Shown one piece after another: positions 16,738 to 28,700 of a stretch of DNA of 64,000 nucleotides (the stretch's first letter is position 1; every line of letters starts with the position of its first letter). The position numbers and the translations under genes are program-made. The stretch covers positions 10,536,938-10,600,937 of the forward strand of contig NZ_CP037423.1 of assembly GCF_007754155.1 (NCBI RefSeq). The letters run 5' to 3'. The notes under the pieces were generated by a model. The model was not told the DNA's origin and ran no database searches. It was given only the letters and a program-made list of their open reading frames with translations. The DNA is from Stieleria neptunia. Lineage in GTDB: Bacteria; Planctomycetota; Planctomycetia; Pirellulales; Pirellulaceae.

Positions 16738-19700
16738 GTGAGTCTAAATCACCGGCCGTCGGCTGCGCGGAGCGCACACGGCGCCATGCACGATCAATTC
16801 CGCACCTCGCGCCGCGGAGCCACCTGTTTCACCCGCCGTCTGTCGCCCGAGGCACATCGTCGCCGCCGCGCGTTAATCGAATTGCTCGAAGATCGGCATC
16901 TGTTGTCCGCGGATCTCGGTTACTCCGACGTGGGCGTGACCGACATGACGCTGCAGGCCGAAGTCGGCGGCGCGATGCCTTTCTTGCGGCTGTATGAAAC
17001 GGCGAGCTTGTCGGGCACACCGAATCAGATTGGGCAGGTCCAACTGAGCTCCGCCGGCGACATCGATGTCAATCTGACGCGGACGTTGACGGCGGATCTG
17101 ATCGGCGACACGCTGCGGATCGATCTGTCGACCTTCGGGCTGCTGGACACGTTTGTCGGAGCCAACGGTGGCACGTTGAACGTCAACTTCATTGGCGGTG
17201 ACGATGTTCCATTGGTCTCCGACGACGCGGTGATCGTCGAAGGTTCCGGTGCGATCTCGCTGGGCTATGGGCTGAACCTGACCTCCAGCGATCAAGTCGA
17301 CATCGCAACCGATACGGTGACGCTCGCCGGTGACTTCGACGTCGATTCCGAACAAGCCGTGGCCGTGCAATCCGGCTCGATCTCTGCCACCAACATCACG
17401 CTGCAGAGCACGCCCACGACGACGGGAACGCCCGACGCGACCGATTTGACGAAGATCATCGCGCTGCCGACGGCATCGGTTTCGATGGTCGGCGGATCGC
17501 TGTCGGCCGGCAACGTCACGTTGTCGGCCATCGCCACCACCAACCTGACCGTCAGCTCGGCTGACGTTTTGGATGGCGCCTTGAACGTCGGCGGACTCGT
17601 CGTGGTTTCTAACGCATCGATCGACATCAGTGGCACCGCGGACATCGATGCGACCGGAACGATCGATTTGGACGCGACCAGCAACGTCACTGCGGCGATC
17701 ATCCGTGGGACCGAAGATGACGGCGACACGAGCGACGACGACAAACAGGAAGACGCCGCGATTTCGGTGTCGACGGTCACCAGCGACGCCGACATCCGCA
17801 TCGCCGGCACCGCCACCCTCGATGCCACCGCCGCGATCGATGCCGACAGCAGCCAAACCGTGGTGGTCAACACAACCGCCGACGGACAATTGGGTTCGTC
17901 GTCGGCCGGCGGCACGTTGGCCACCGCCATCGTTCTCGGCGACACCACGGTCACCATCGAAGGTTCACCGGTCCTGACCGCCGGCGGAAACCTGTCGCTC
18001 GATGCCACCCGCAACCGAACCGTCAACACCCGCAGTGTCGCGACCAGCGACGGCGCCACCGAAGACGGCAACGCGGGGACCAACACCGAAGGCCAACAAG
18101 CACTCTCGGACAACGACGCTTCCACCTCCGACGGCGACTTGGATTTGGCCGCCGCGGTTTCCGTCGCAACCGTCGGCGGCGATGTGTTGACGACGATCGA
18201 CGGCGGCACCCTCAGCTCGACCGGCGGGGGCGTCAGCATCGGCAGCCACGCCACCGAAATCGTCGACACCGAAGCGGACGCCACGACCGCGGCCGGCTCG
18301 TCCGGAACCGGCGTCGGCATCGGCGCCGCGATCACCGTCGTCAATGTCGACAGCAAGTCGCGTTTAAACGGAACCGCCACGCTGAACGCTTCGACCGGTA
18401 TCGACGTCGACGCCGAGATGACCGCCAGCACGTTTGACACCGAAGCCCAATCCGGCCCCTCGGGCGATGCCTCCGGTGCCGACGTCGGCGTGGCCGGCGC
18501 GCTGGCGATCCACGTGGCCATCACCGATGTCCAAGCGATCATCGGCCCGACCGCCAACATCAACGCGTCCGGCGACAATCTTTCGCTGTCGGCCGACGCG
18601 ACGACGGACAACACCGTCAAAGCCAAACCGCTGGAAACACCGACCGGTGAAAGCCTGGGCGTCGGCGCCAGCGTGGCCGTTCACGTCCCCGATCAAATCA
18701 GCCGCGCCGCAATCGAAAACGGCGCGACGCTGACAAACGTCGATGATTTAACCCTGTCGGCGACCTCCGATTATGACTTGACCACCGAAGCGACCAGCGC
18801 GGCCGCCGGCGGCACCGCCATCGCCGCGGTGGTCAGCAACCTGGTCGCCCACGAAGACACGCTGGTCCAGATCGGAACCGGTTCGCTGCTGACCGTCGGC
18901 GGAAACCTGTCGCTGACGGCCGACCACCAGGGCGACGTCACGACCAAGGCCGAGGGCGATGCCGAAGGGGCGGGCAACGCCGCGGTCGGTGTCGCGATCG
19001 CCTTGTCGATCGTCAATCAACGCACCGAGGCGACCATCGCCCGCAACGTGTCCGTCGGCGGCGTGTTGACGCTCAGCGCGACCGAAGAAGGCAAAAACGA
19101 TGCCGATGCCACCGCCACCGCCCAAGGCAGCAGCGGCGAAAGCGGCGACAGCACCAACGTCAACAACAAAACCGGCAACCAACGCAGCGCCACCGACGCG
19201 ACCGCGACCGACAAGGGCGCACGCACCAGCAGCGATACCTCGTCCACCCCCGACGCCAGCACCGATGAAGGCGCCGTCACGGTCGCCGCAGCGGTTGCGA
19301 TCAACGTGGTCGACGTCGCTACGCAGGCATCCCTGGTCGGCGGCATCACCGTCAACGCAACGGGAAACGCATCGATGACGACGGCGTCCAACAGCGACGC
19401 GGCGTCCCAGGCCAGCGGCGCGGCGACCAACTCCGGCAGCGTCGGCGTCGGGGCCGCCGTCGCGATCAACCACGTCGACATCACCAACCAGGTTTCCATC
19501 CCCACCGGTGCGACCTTGGCCGCCGCGGGTTTGGCGATGCAAGCGACGATGAAAACCGTTTCCTCGGATCGCAAACATCGGCTGGCCGCCGATGCCGTCT
19601 CGGGCGCCGGTGATGGCGACGTCGGTGTCGCCGCATCGGTCTCGATCAACCTGGTCGACACCACGACCCGGGCGACCATCGCCGGCGGCGCGACGGTCAA

Positions 19701-22700
19701 CCTGTCGGGCGGCAACCTGACCCTGGATGCCGAAGGCAACGTGGAATCGGTCAGCACGGCGAAACCGGAAGACGCGGGCGGCGCGGGCACCGAGGTCGGC
19801 GTCGGCGCCTCGATGGCACTCAACCGCGTCGACAACCAGGCCACCGCCGAAATCCAAGACGCGGCGATCATCGGCGGCACCCTGGCCGATCTTGTGATCA
19901 CCTCCGACGCGGAATACACGACGACCACCGAAGCCGAGAACGGCGCCGCCGGTGATGTCGCGGTCGGCGCGGGCGTCGCGATCGCGTTGCCCGACAACAA
20001 CGTTTCGGCGCGGCTGGGCAGCGGCGCTGCGATCACGACCACCGGCAACCTGCAAATCCAAGCGACGCACCAGCACACCTCAAACGTCAACGCCAGCGGC
20101 GATGCGGCCGGATCCAGCGTCGGCGTGGGCGCATCGGTCGCCGTCGGCGTGGTCGAAGACGACTCGATCGCCGAGCTGGCGCGCAACGTGACCGTCGGCG
20201 GCACGGCGTCGGTGATCGCCACCATGGATGTCGACAGTCAGGCCAACGCCAAAGCGACCGCCGGCGGAAACGATTCGACCGGTGACGACGCCGACACCGA
20301 AGCCGACAACCGCACCAACAACAACCCCAACAGCGGCACGGCGAAGACTTTGCCGAGCGCGTCGAGCGAAACGTCCAGCGCCGACTCGCAAGCCACCAGC
20401 GAGTCGAGCACCGGGTCCAGCGGCGTCGGGGTCGCCGCCGCAATCGCCGTCAACTTTGTCACCGCCAAAAGCGAAGCGACCGTCGCTGCCAGCGTCAGCT
20501 TGCTCGCCACCGGTCTGGCCACGATCGAATCGTCCGCCGAAGTCGACTCGTCGGCCAAAGCCACCGGCACCGCCGTCACGCTGAGCGATTCCAACAAGAT
20601 CGCCGCGGCGGTCGGCGTCAATCGCGGCAACGTGATCAACCGCGCCGCCGTCGGCAGCGGCGCGACGGTTCATGGCGGCGGCGTCCGCGTCGCCGCGATC
20701 ACGACGGGAACCGAAACCCATGACATGGCCGCCTGGGGGGCCTCGGCCGCCGGCGGAACGGGCGATCTGGGCGTCGCCGGCAGCGTCGGTGTCAACGTGA
20801 TCGACGTCACCACCGAAGCGCTGTTGCAGTCGGGATCGACGATCCGGTCGACCGCCGCGATGGACACAATCGCCGAATCCGACGTCAATCCGCAAACGCT
20901 CGCTGGTGCCGTCGGGGTTTCGACCAGCACCGCGGTCGGCGGCAGCGTCGCGGTCACGACGATGGACTTGATCACCAACGCCATCGTCGGCGGTGACGCC
21001 GATGCCTCCGGCGTGATGACGATCGATGCCTCGGCCACGGTGCGGCCGACGACGTTTGATCTGCCCTTGTTGAGCAGCAGTGACGACCCGGTCGCAACGT
21101 CGGTGGCGATCGCCGGTGGATTGACATCAGGCGACGCCGGCGTGGCCGGCGCGGTTTCCATCTCCATTTACGATGTCGACACCGTCGCCGAAATCGCGGC
21201 CGGTTCCTCGATCAACCAAGACGTCACGATCCTGCCCGCGGCAACCCAATCGGTCGTCGTCTCGGCCAAGACGGACCTGGAAACGACCAGTCTGGCCGGA
21301 TCGCTGGGCGTGTCGCTGGGAGCCGTCGGCGTGGGCGCGGGATTGGATTTGGGCATCTACAACCTGGACACCCACGCGCGGATCGGCGCCGCCGCGCTGG
21401 TCGACGCGGACGACCACATCAGCGTCACGGCCGACCTGGATGAAGACTACACGGGTTTGTCGACCAACGCGGGTGTCGGCAACACCGTCGGCGTGGCCGG
21501 TTCGGCCGCCGTCTATGTGATCCACAACGCCACCGATGCGACCGTCGGCAACGCGACCCTGGATGCCGGCGGAAACATCTCGCTGACCGCCGATGGTGAC
21601 ATGGACATGGTCGCCATCGCAGGCAGTTTGGCGTTCGGATCCACCGCCGGCATCGGCGCGGCCAACGTCACCGTGTTGCACACCGATGACGAGATCGCAT
21701 CGATCGCCGACGGTGCGGACGTCACCACGCACGGCGCGGTCGGATTGACGGTGGATGCCGACGGCAGCGAATCGATCATCTCGACCGCCGCCGCCGGAGC
21801 CGGCGCGAGCACCGCGGCGGTGGCGGGATCGGCCGGCGTCCTGGTGTTGAACGAAACCACCCGCGCCTCGGTCGGACGCAGCGTCACGATCGATGCCGAC
21901 AACGGTGTCGCCAGCGGACGCCCCAATCTGGCGATCACCGCCGACGACGACACGACCATCGTTTCCGTTGCCGGTTCGCTGGCCGCATCGGGCACCGCCG
22001 CGGTCGGATTTGGTGCCGACGTGGCAACGATCACCAAGACGACCGAAGCGTTCATCGAATCCGGCGTCACGGCGGACGTCGAAGGCAACGTCCAAGTGTT
22101 GGCCGATGCGAGTGAAGACATCACGTCCGTCGCCGCCGGCCTGTCCGCTTCGGCAGGCGTCAGCGTCGCGCTCGATGCCGGCGTGCACGTCTTGGACCTC
22201 ACCACGCGGGCCTTCATCGGCGACGACCCCAGCGACGCAACGCCGTCGGCCGGGCCGGGCAACGTCGACGTCCGCGGCAGCGTCAACGTCGCCGCCGATG
22301 ACCGCACCGAAATCGACAAGGTCGTCGGCGTGCTGGCCGTCGCCGCCTACGCCGGGATCGGTGCCGCCGCCGGCGTCTCCACCGTCGACAAGACGACCGA
22401 AGCCTTCATCGGCGCCGGCGCCGCCGTGACCGCACAAGGTTTGACGCCGCTGACGGTGAAGACCGGCGAGATCAACATCGGCTACGCCGGCACCACCGCC
22501 GCCACGCCGGGCATCGAAGCCAACGGCGACGTTTCACTCGATTCCGACACGGGCACGCTGTCCGCCCAAGGCGAAGTCGGTTTGGCCAACCTGGACAGCA
22601 TGAACGTCGACCAGCAGGGCGGCAACGACGCCAACGACGCATCGCTGACGTCACAACGCATCGCCAGTACGCCGACAACGACGTTCTACGGTTTGGCCGT

Positions 22701-25700
22701 CACCGCCACCAACCGCGACGACATCGAAACCTACACCATCAGTTTGGCCGGTGGCATCGCGGGCGTCGCGATCAGTGCCGGCGTGAACGTGATCGACACG
22801 AACACCACCAGTTACATCGGTGCCGCCGCGACGATCAATCCATCCACCACCGGTGCCAACGCCGGTCAAGACGTGTTGGTCGGTTCGGGAAACGATTTCT
22901 ATCACTTCGCCTTTGCCGGAACGCTCGCCGGCGGCGTCGTAGGGCTGGCCCCGGCCGTCGGCGTAACGGTGCTGGAAAATTCGACGGTCGCAGAAATCCG
23001 CGACGGGGCGACGGTCAACGCCCGCGATGACATCAGCGTCAAAGCCGGTGCCAGCGAAGACATCCTGTTGGTCGGTTTGGGGCTCGCCGCCGGACTGGTC
23101 GGCATCGGCGGCAGCGTCGACGTATTAAGCATCGACAACACGACCCGCGCGGTCATCGGTTCCGCGACGGTTGCGGCCGACGGAGACGTCTTGGTCCGAG
23201 CGGTCGACAACACCGATCTGGACGTCATTTCCGGCGCGGTCGGCGGCGGGTTTGTCGGCGTTGGCGCGTCGGTCGGGGTCGTCACCGTGGACAAGCTGAC
23301 GCAAGCGATCGTCGAAGACAACGCGGTCATCGATGCCAAGGGACTCGGCGGCGCGACTTCGGGCGTGTTCAACGGCGAACAGCTCAGCGACGGCGCGTCG
23401 TTCGGCACCACCAACGTCGATGGCTTGGTCGTGCAAGCGGACAGCAGTGAAGATTTCAAACACCTGGCGATCGCCGCCGGCGTCGGGTTCGTCGGCGTTT
23501 CCGGCGCGGTCACCGTGACGCTGATCGATTCGGACACGACCGCACGGATCTCGCCCGGGGCACAGGTCAATCGCAGCGGCGGGAACGCGGGTGCGGATCC
23601 GAATCAAAGCGTTTACGTCAACGCGGCCAACGAAGTCCGCGGCTTCAGTTTTGCCGGTGCCCTGGCCGGCGGATTCGTCGGCGTGGCGGGCGCCGTCGAC
23701 GTCGGTTCGATCAAAAATGACACGCTGGCGGAAATCGGCACCGGCGCCGATGTCGTCGCCGTCCGGGATGCGGAAGTCAACGCGCTGGGCATCAAGGACA
23801 TGTCCGGATTCACGTTCAGCGGTGCCGGGGGCGCGGTCGCGCTCGCCGCGGCGGTGTCGGTCTGGTCGGTCGGTGAAACGATCGATTCCAACTACAGCGA
23901 CAACGACGGCAACTCGGGCGACGCCGTGGAGGGTCAGGGCGGCGCCTCGGCGACCGACGACGCGACCGGACAAGCCCAGTCCAGCCACAGCGAAACGGCG
24001 AACAAGCTGGCCAACTTCGACGACGACAGCGGCAATCCGCACAACAGCAGCACCAAGCAGGTCGGCGGGATCACCGGCAGCGCCTCGTCACGCATCAGCA
24101 GCGACGCGCCCTCGTCGGCCCAGCTGGCGGCCAAGATCGCCGCCTCGGCACCGGTCTCGGGGACGACCGCCATCATCGCCGGTGGATCGACGGTGACCGT
24201 CGGCGGCGATATCACGGTCGATGCCAACGAAGATGTCGAGATCGACATTCTGACCGGCGGCGTGGCGGGTGGATTGGTCGGTGTCGGTGCCGGCGTGGCG
24301 GTGACGTCGATCGCGGCCAACACAACCGCATCGGCCGGCGGCACGTTGACCGCCGGCGATGACATCACGATCCGCGCCCGCCTGGATGAAGACGTCAACG
24401 GCACCGCGTTCGTCGGTGCGGGAGGGTTCGTCGGAATCGGTGCGGCGGTTTACGTCGTCAATGACACCACAGTCGTTCAGGCACTGCTGGCCAACTCGGC
24501 GACGATCGTGTCGGCCGACGATGTCATCATCCGCGTCACCAACAACCAAACCTTCGACGCCGACACCGGACAGGTGACCGTCGGCGCCGTGGCCGTCGGC
24601 GCTTCCTTTGTCCGCATCAACGTCGAGAACGCGTCGGCCACCGAGACCCTCGCGGCGATCGGCAACAACGCGCGGATCGGGTTTGGCGGCCTTGTCAACG
24701 ATGTCTTTGTGCAACCGACGTCCAATCTGAGCGCCACCGCGGATACGTTCGGTTTGTCGGCCGGCATCGGCGCGTTCTCCGCCAACTTTGCCTTCGTCGA
24801 CGTCGCACCGCAGGTCGAAGCCAACATCGGAACCGGCGCGTCGATCACGGTGGCCGGCGATGTGGAATTGACGCCGTTTTTGAACTTGGACGGTGATGCC
24901 GAAGCGACGGGCACCAACGTCGGCGTGGTGGCCGCCGGCGCAACGCTGGCTGACGTCAGCGCCGGCCGCGGAAACAGTCTCGATGAAATCGTCGCACTGA
25001 TCGGATCCAACGCGCGGATCTCCGCAAAAACGTTGCGTTTGGTTCCAAAGAGCGACGACGATCTGGTCGCCGAAACCACCGCCGGCGCGGGCGGCGTGGT
25101 GGCCGGAACGGGATCGGTTTCGACCATCAACACCGATCTGGCCGTCGTCGCGCGGATCGCCGGCGGCGCGGACATCGACGTCAAAACACTGATCATCACG
25201 CCCGACCATGACCAAGATGTCGACGCCAATGCCGACAGCGTGACCTTGGGGCTGGCCGCCGGAACGGGAGCGGCCGTCGAACATGAAATCACCAGCAAGT
25301 CCGTGATCGACATTCAACCGGGTGCGACGACGATCAACGCCGAAAACGCGACGCTGTTCGCCCGCAACTTCGCCGAAAAACAAAAGTTCAACCGCGCCCT
25401 GAAGGCGGCGACCGTGGCCGCCATCTCCGTCACGGGGCTGGGCAGTTCCACGGATCTGGGCACCGCGACCAACCCCTTCGAGTCCTCGGTCTCGATCGGA
25501 TCGGGCGTTCAGATGGTCGTCAAAGGGACCAGCGGCGCGGTGTTCACGATTTCGACGTTGACCGATTTTAATTTGGTCGACAGCGTCAAGGCGGACGGCG
25601 TGTCGGCGCTCGCCGGTGGCACCGCCGGGCTGAGCCAGATCAACACCCGGACTCGATCGTCGATCCATGTCGACGGCGCGACCTTGGAAAATCTGTCTGG

Positions 25701-28700
25701 GGATCTGGCGTTGGCCACGCGCGGCAAGGGCAACGCGTCGGCCGATGCCAATTTGAACGTCGCCTCGGGGCTGACCGGCGTGGCGTTTGCAAAAGCCGAC
25801 GCCGTCATCAACGGCACGCAGCGGGTCGACATCGACAATGCGACACTCAAGGGCCGCGACGTGGATGTCTGGGCCGGACGTGGATTGCCCGCGCTGCCGA
25901 ACAACCACTTCAGCCGCGCGGCCAGCAATATCCTGTCGTTCTCGATGCTGCCGAGCATCAACGATCCGACCGCGAACTCCACCATCACCGAATCGAACGT
26001 CGTCGACATTCAAGGCACGTCAAAGATCTTGGCGTTTGAAGATGCCAACATCATCACCGATGACACATCATTGCCCGAGGGTAGCGTGGGCATCGACGGC
26101 GGAGCGTTTTCGTTGTCGTTGCTGCCCTACGGAATCGGCGTCGGCGGAAACGAATCGTTCAGCTCCACGCGTCAAGTCAACGTCGGCAGCCAAGCGCTGG
26201 TCGAAGCCGGGATTCACAGCACCGCGTTGGTTTCGATCCAGCCGATGTTCTACGGCGGATCCCAGCGGCTTCCCGTCAACCGACTCGGCACAGCGCTGAC
26301 GGGGCCGGAAAAAACAGCCCTGGGGATTCCCGTCGACATCGACTACCAATACGCCGAATTGGATCTGGGCAACATCCAATTGGATGTCGCCAACGGGCAT
26401 GTCATTCAAGTCGTCTCGGGCGCCAACGCGGGCGGCGTCGTCGGCAATTATTACCAGTTAAAAAACGTGAACTCGTTCGATTCAATCGGGATCATTCCGC
26501 ACACGGTCAATTACGCCGACACCTCCATGTGGACCGACCTGGGGGTCTTGACCGCCGGTGAAATCACGACGCTCGAAGACAACGGAAATCCGACCTACCC
26601 CAGCGACATCACGTTGCAGTTGGCTGCCGGACTGGAAGACAAGTTCTACGTCATCAAACCGGCCGAATTGCCCGATGTCGGACTTTCCTACACCAACATC
26701 GGCAACCGGCTGTACGAACAACGTGAACTGTTGATCGAATGGATCAGCAATCACGGCGGCAATGCCGAAGCGGTCGCGCGTTACCAGGTCCAACTGGACG
26801 AGATCAACCAACAACTCGCCGATCTCGGACTGACCGAGAGTGTCAACGGCGGAACACAATACCTGCGCAACTTGGACATTCTGATCCTGGACCTGCCGGA
26901 GATCACCGCGGCGCCGGGATCGATCTTCATCGAAGCCAAATCGCCGAGCGTGGGCACCTTCAACGGCCTCGTCGGCACGCAGCTCAAGGCGCGTCCCGGC
27001 GCCCGCGTCGATATCGTCAATGAATCACCTTTTGCGATGGACGTCGACGACATCCTGGTCCGCGACAACCGACGGGTCACCACCGACGCCGGCGGCAACG
27101 CGTTGATCCTGGAAGGCGGCAACGTCTATCTGAACAACGCGCCGCTGACCAGCGTGACCGACAACTCCGATCGCACGATCGATATCCTGCAGGACGCCGA
27201 AGGTCCGATCAACACCTATGACTTGACCGGACTGCCCAACACCAACTTGGACATCGACCAAGACCTGTACATCACCGGTGATGTGATCAACGAAGCCGGC
27301 GACGTGACGATCGATAATCGCGAAGGCAGTATCTACGTCACCGGCGAGGTTCGCGGTGAAAGCGTCACCATCCTCGCCGCACGCGACTTTACGCTCAACA
27401 GCGAAAATTGGTTCCATACCAATCAAGACCCCAGGCAATATCTGGATTGGGACCAGTTCCGAACCCAACTGTTTAACCAAGGCAAGGTGTTCCGAGATTC
27501 GGACTTGCCGATGCCGCTGCAGACCCACGTCGAACCCACCGGCAGCTTCAGCGGCAAGTTACTCGACGGCACGACGTCGACGTTGGATGCGGCGATCGCC
27601 CGCGACGAGGCCAAGATCCTGGCCCAGGGCCGGATCACGATCACGGCACGCTACTTGAATGTCGACGGGCTGATCCAAAGCGGCGTCGACGTGATCGAGT
27701 TTGACGTCGCCCCGTCCTTTGTCGCCCCCGCATCGACGCAAAACTTCAGCGACGAGCAGGGCAATCCGCTGACCGGTATCAGCTTCGGCAGCGACGGCGT
27801 TCCGATCGATGGCTACTGGGATGCGGTGCGTCAAGCGTTCGTGCTGGACGACATCGAACCCGACGGCGGTCAGATCACGATCGCCGGGCAGCTGTTGAGC
27901 ACGGGCAACGGCCGATTGAAGGTCGCCAACGGATTGACCAGCGTCGACATCGACAACCGGACGCCCTACGACTTGATCTTGGGCGCGATCGACACGACGA
28001 CCGACCGCCAAGGCAAAATCACGATCATCGACAGCGGGCTGCTGACCAAAGCGGAGTACAAGGTCGAAGCGTCGCAGATCCGCGAAGAACACTTCAACGG
28101 GGTGCTGACGCCCGGGGATCCCGTCAACGGAATCGACGACGACGGCGATGGGGACACCGATGACGGAGCGATCCCGACGATCCAATACACCGCCTCCGGC
28201 CCGGCGACGTTCCACGCCTTCGGCGCATCGATCCAGTATGCGCTGCCGACCGGATTGCACTACGTGTGGACCGAAGGCCAGGAAAAGCTGCAACTGGACA
28301 AGCGGATTTACGAAAAGAAGTCGTTCAATCTGTTCGGTGATTTCCTGGCCGACGCATTGGTGGCCGACAGCAGTTGGAAACACCGCGAAGTCATCAACCT
28401 GGACGACGAACCGCTGCTGGAATCGGAAACCAAAGAACTGGAAGGAACCACGGCACCGAGCGGCGAAGCCCTGGTGCCGACCTATGCCAACGGTTCGGCC
28501 TATTCGATCGCCTATCAACAGCGCCGTGACACTTCGGTCGAGTTGATCCCCGGCGTTTCGCTCGTTCGCCATCCGGCCAGCGCAAGCGGCAGCGTGTATC
28601 GCTACGACGCGGCCGGCGCGGCCGATTTGATTTTGGCCGAAGCCGATTACACCGACACATCCAAGTGGACCAACCTGAGTGCGCTCGATCCGGGCGATGC

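Noticed and set aside
18748..26013. Long minus-strand frames (300-640 codons) inside the giant gene
   Set aside because: The strongly biased GTC/GGC/GCC codon use of the plus-strand repeats removes stops on the other strand. Their products are Asp/Arg/Gly-rich or Ala/Ser/Val repeats without domains.
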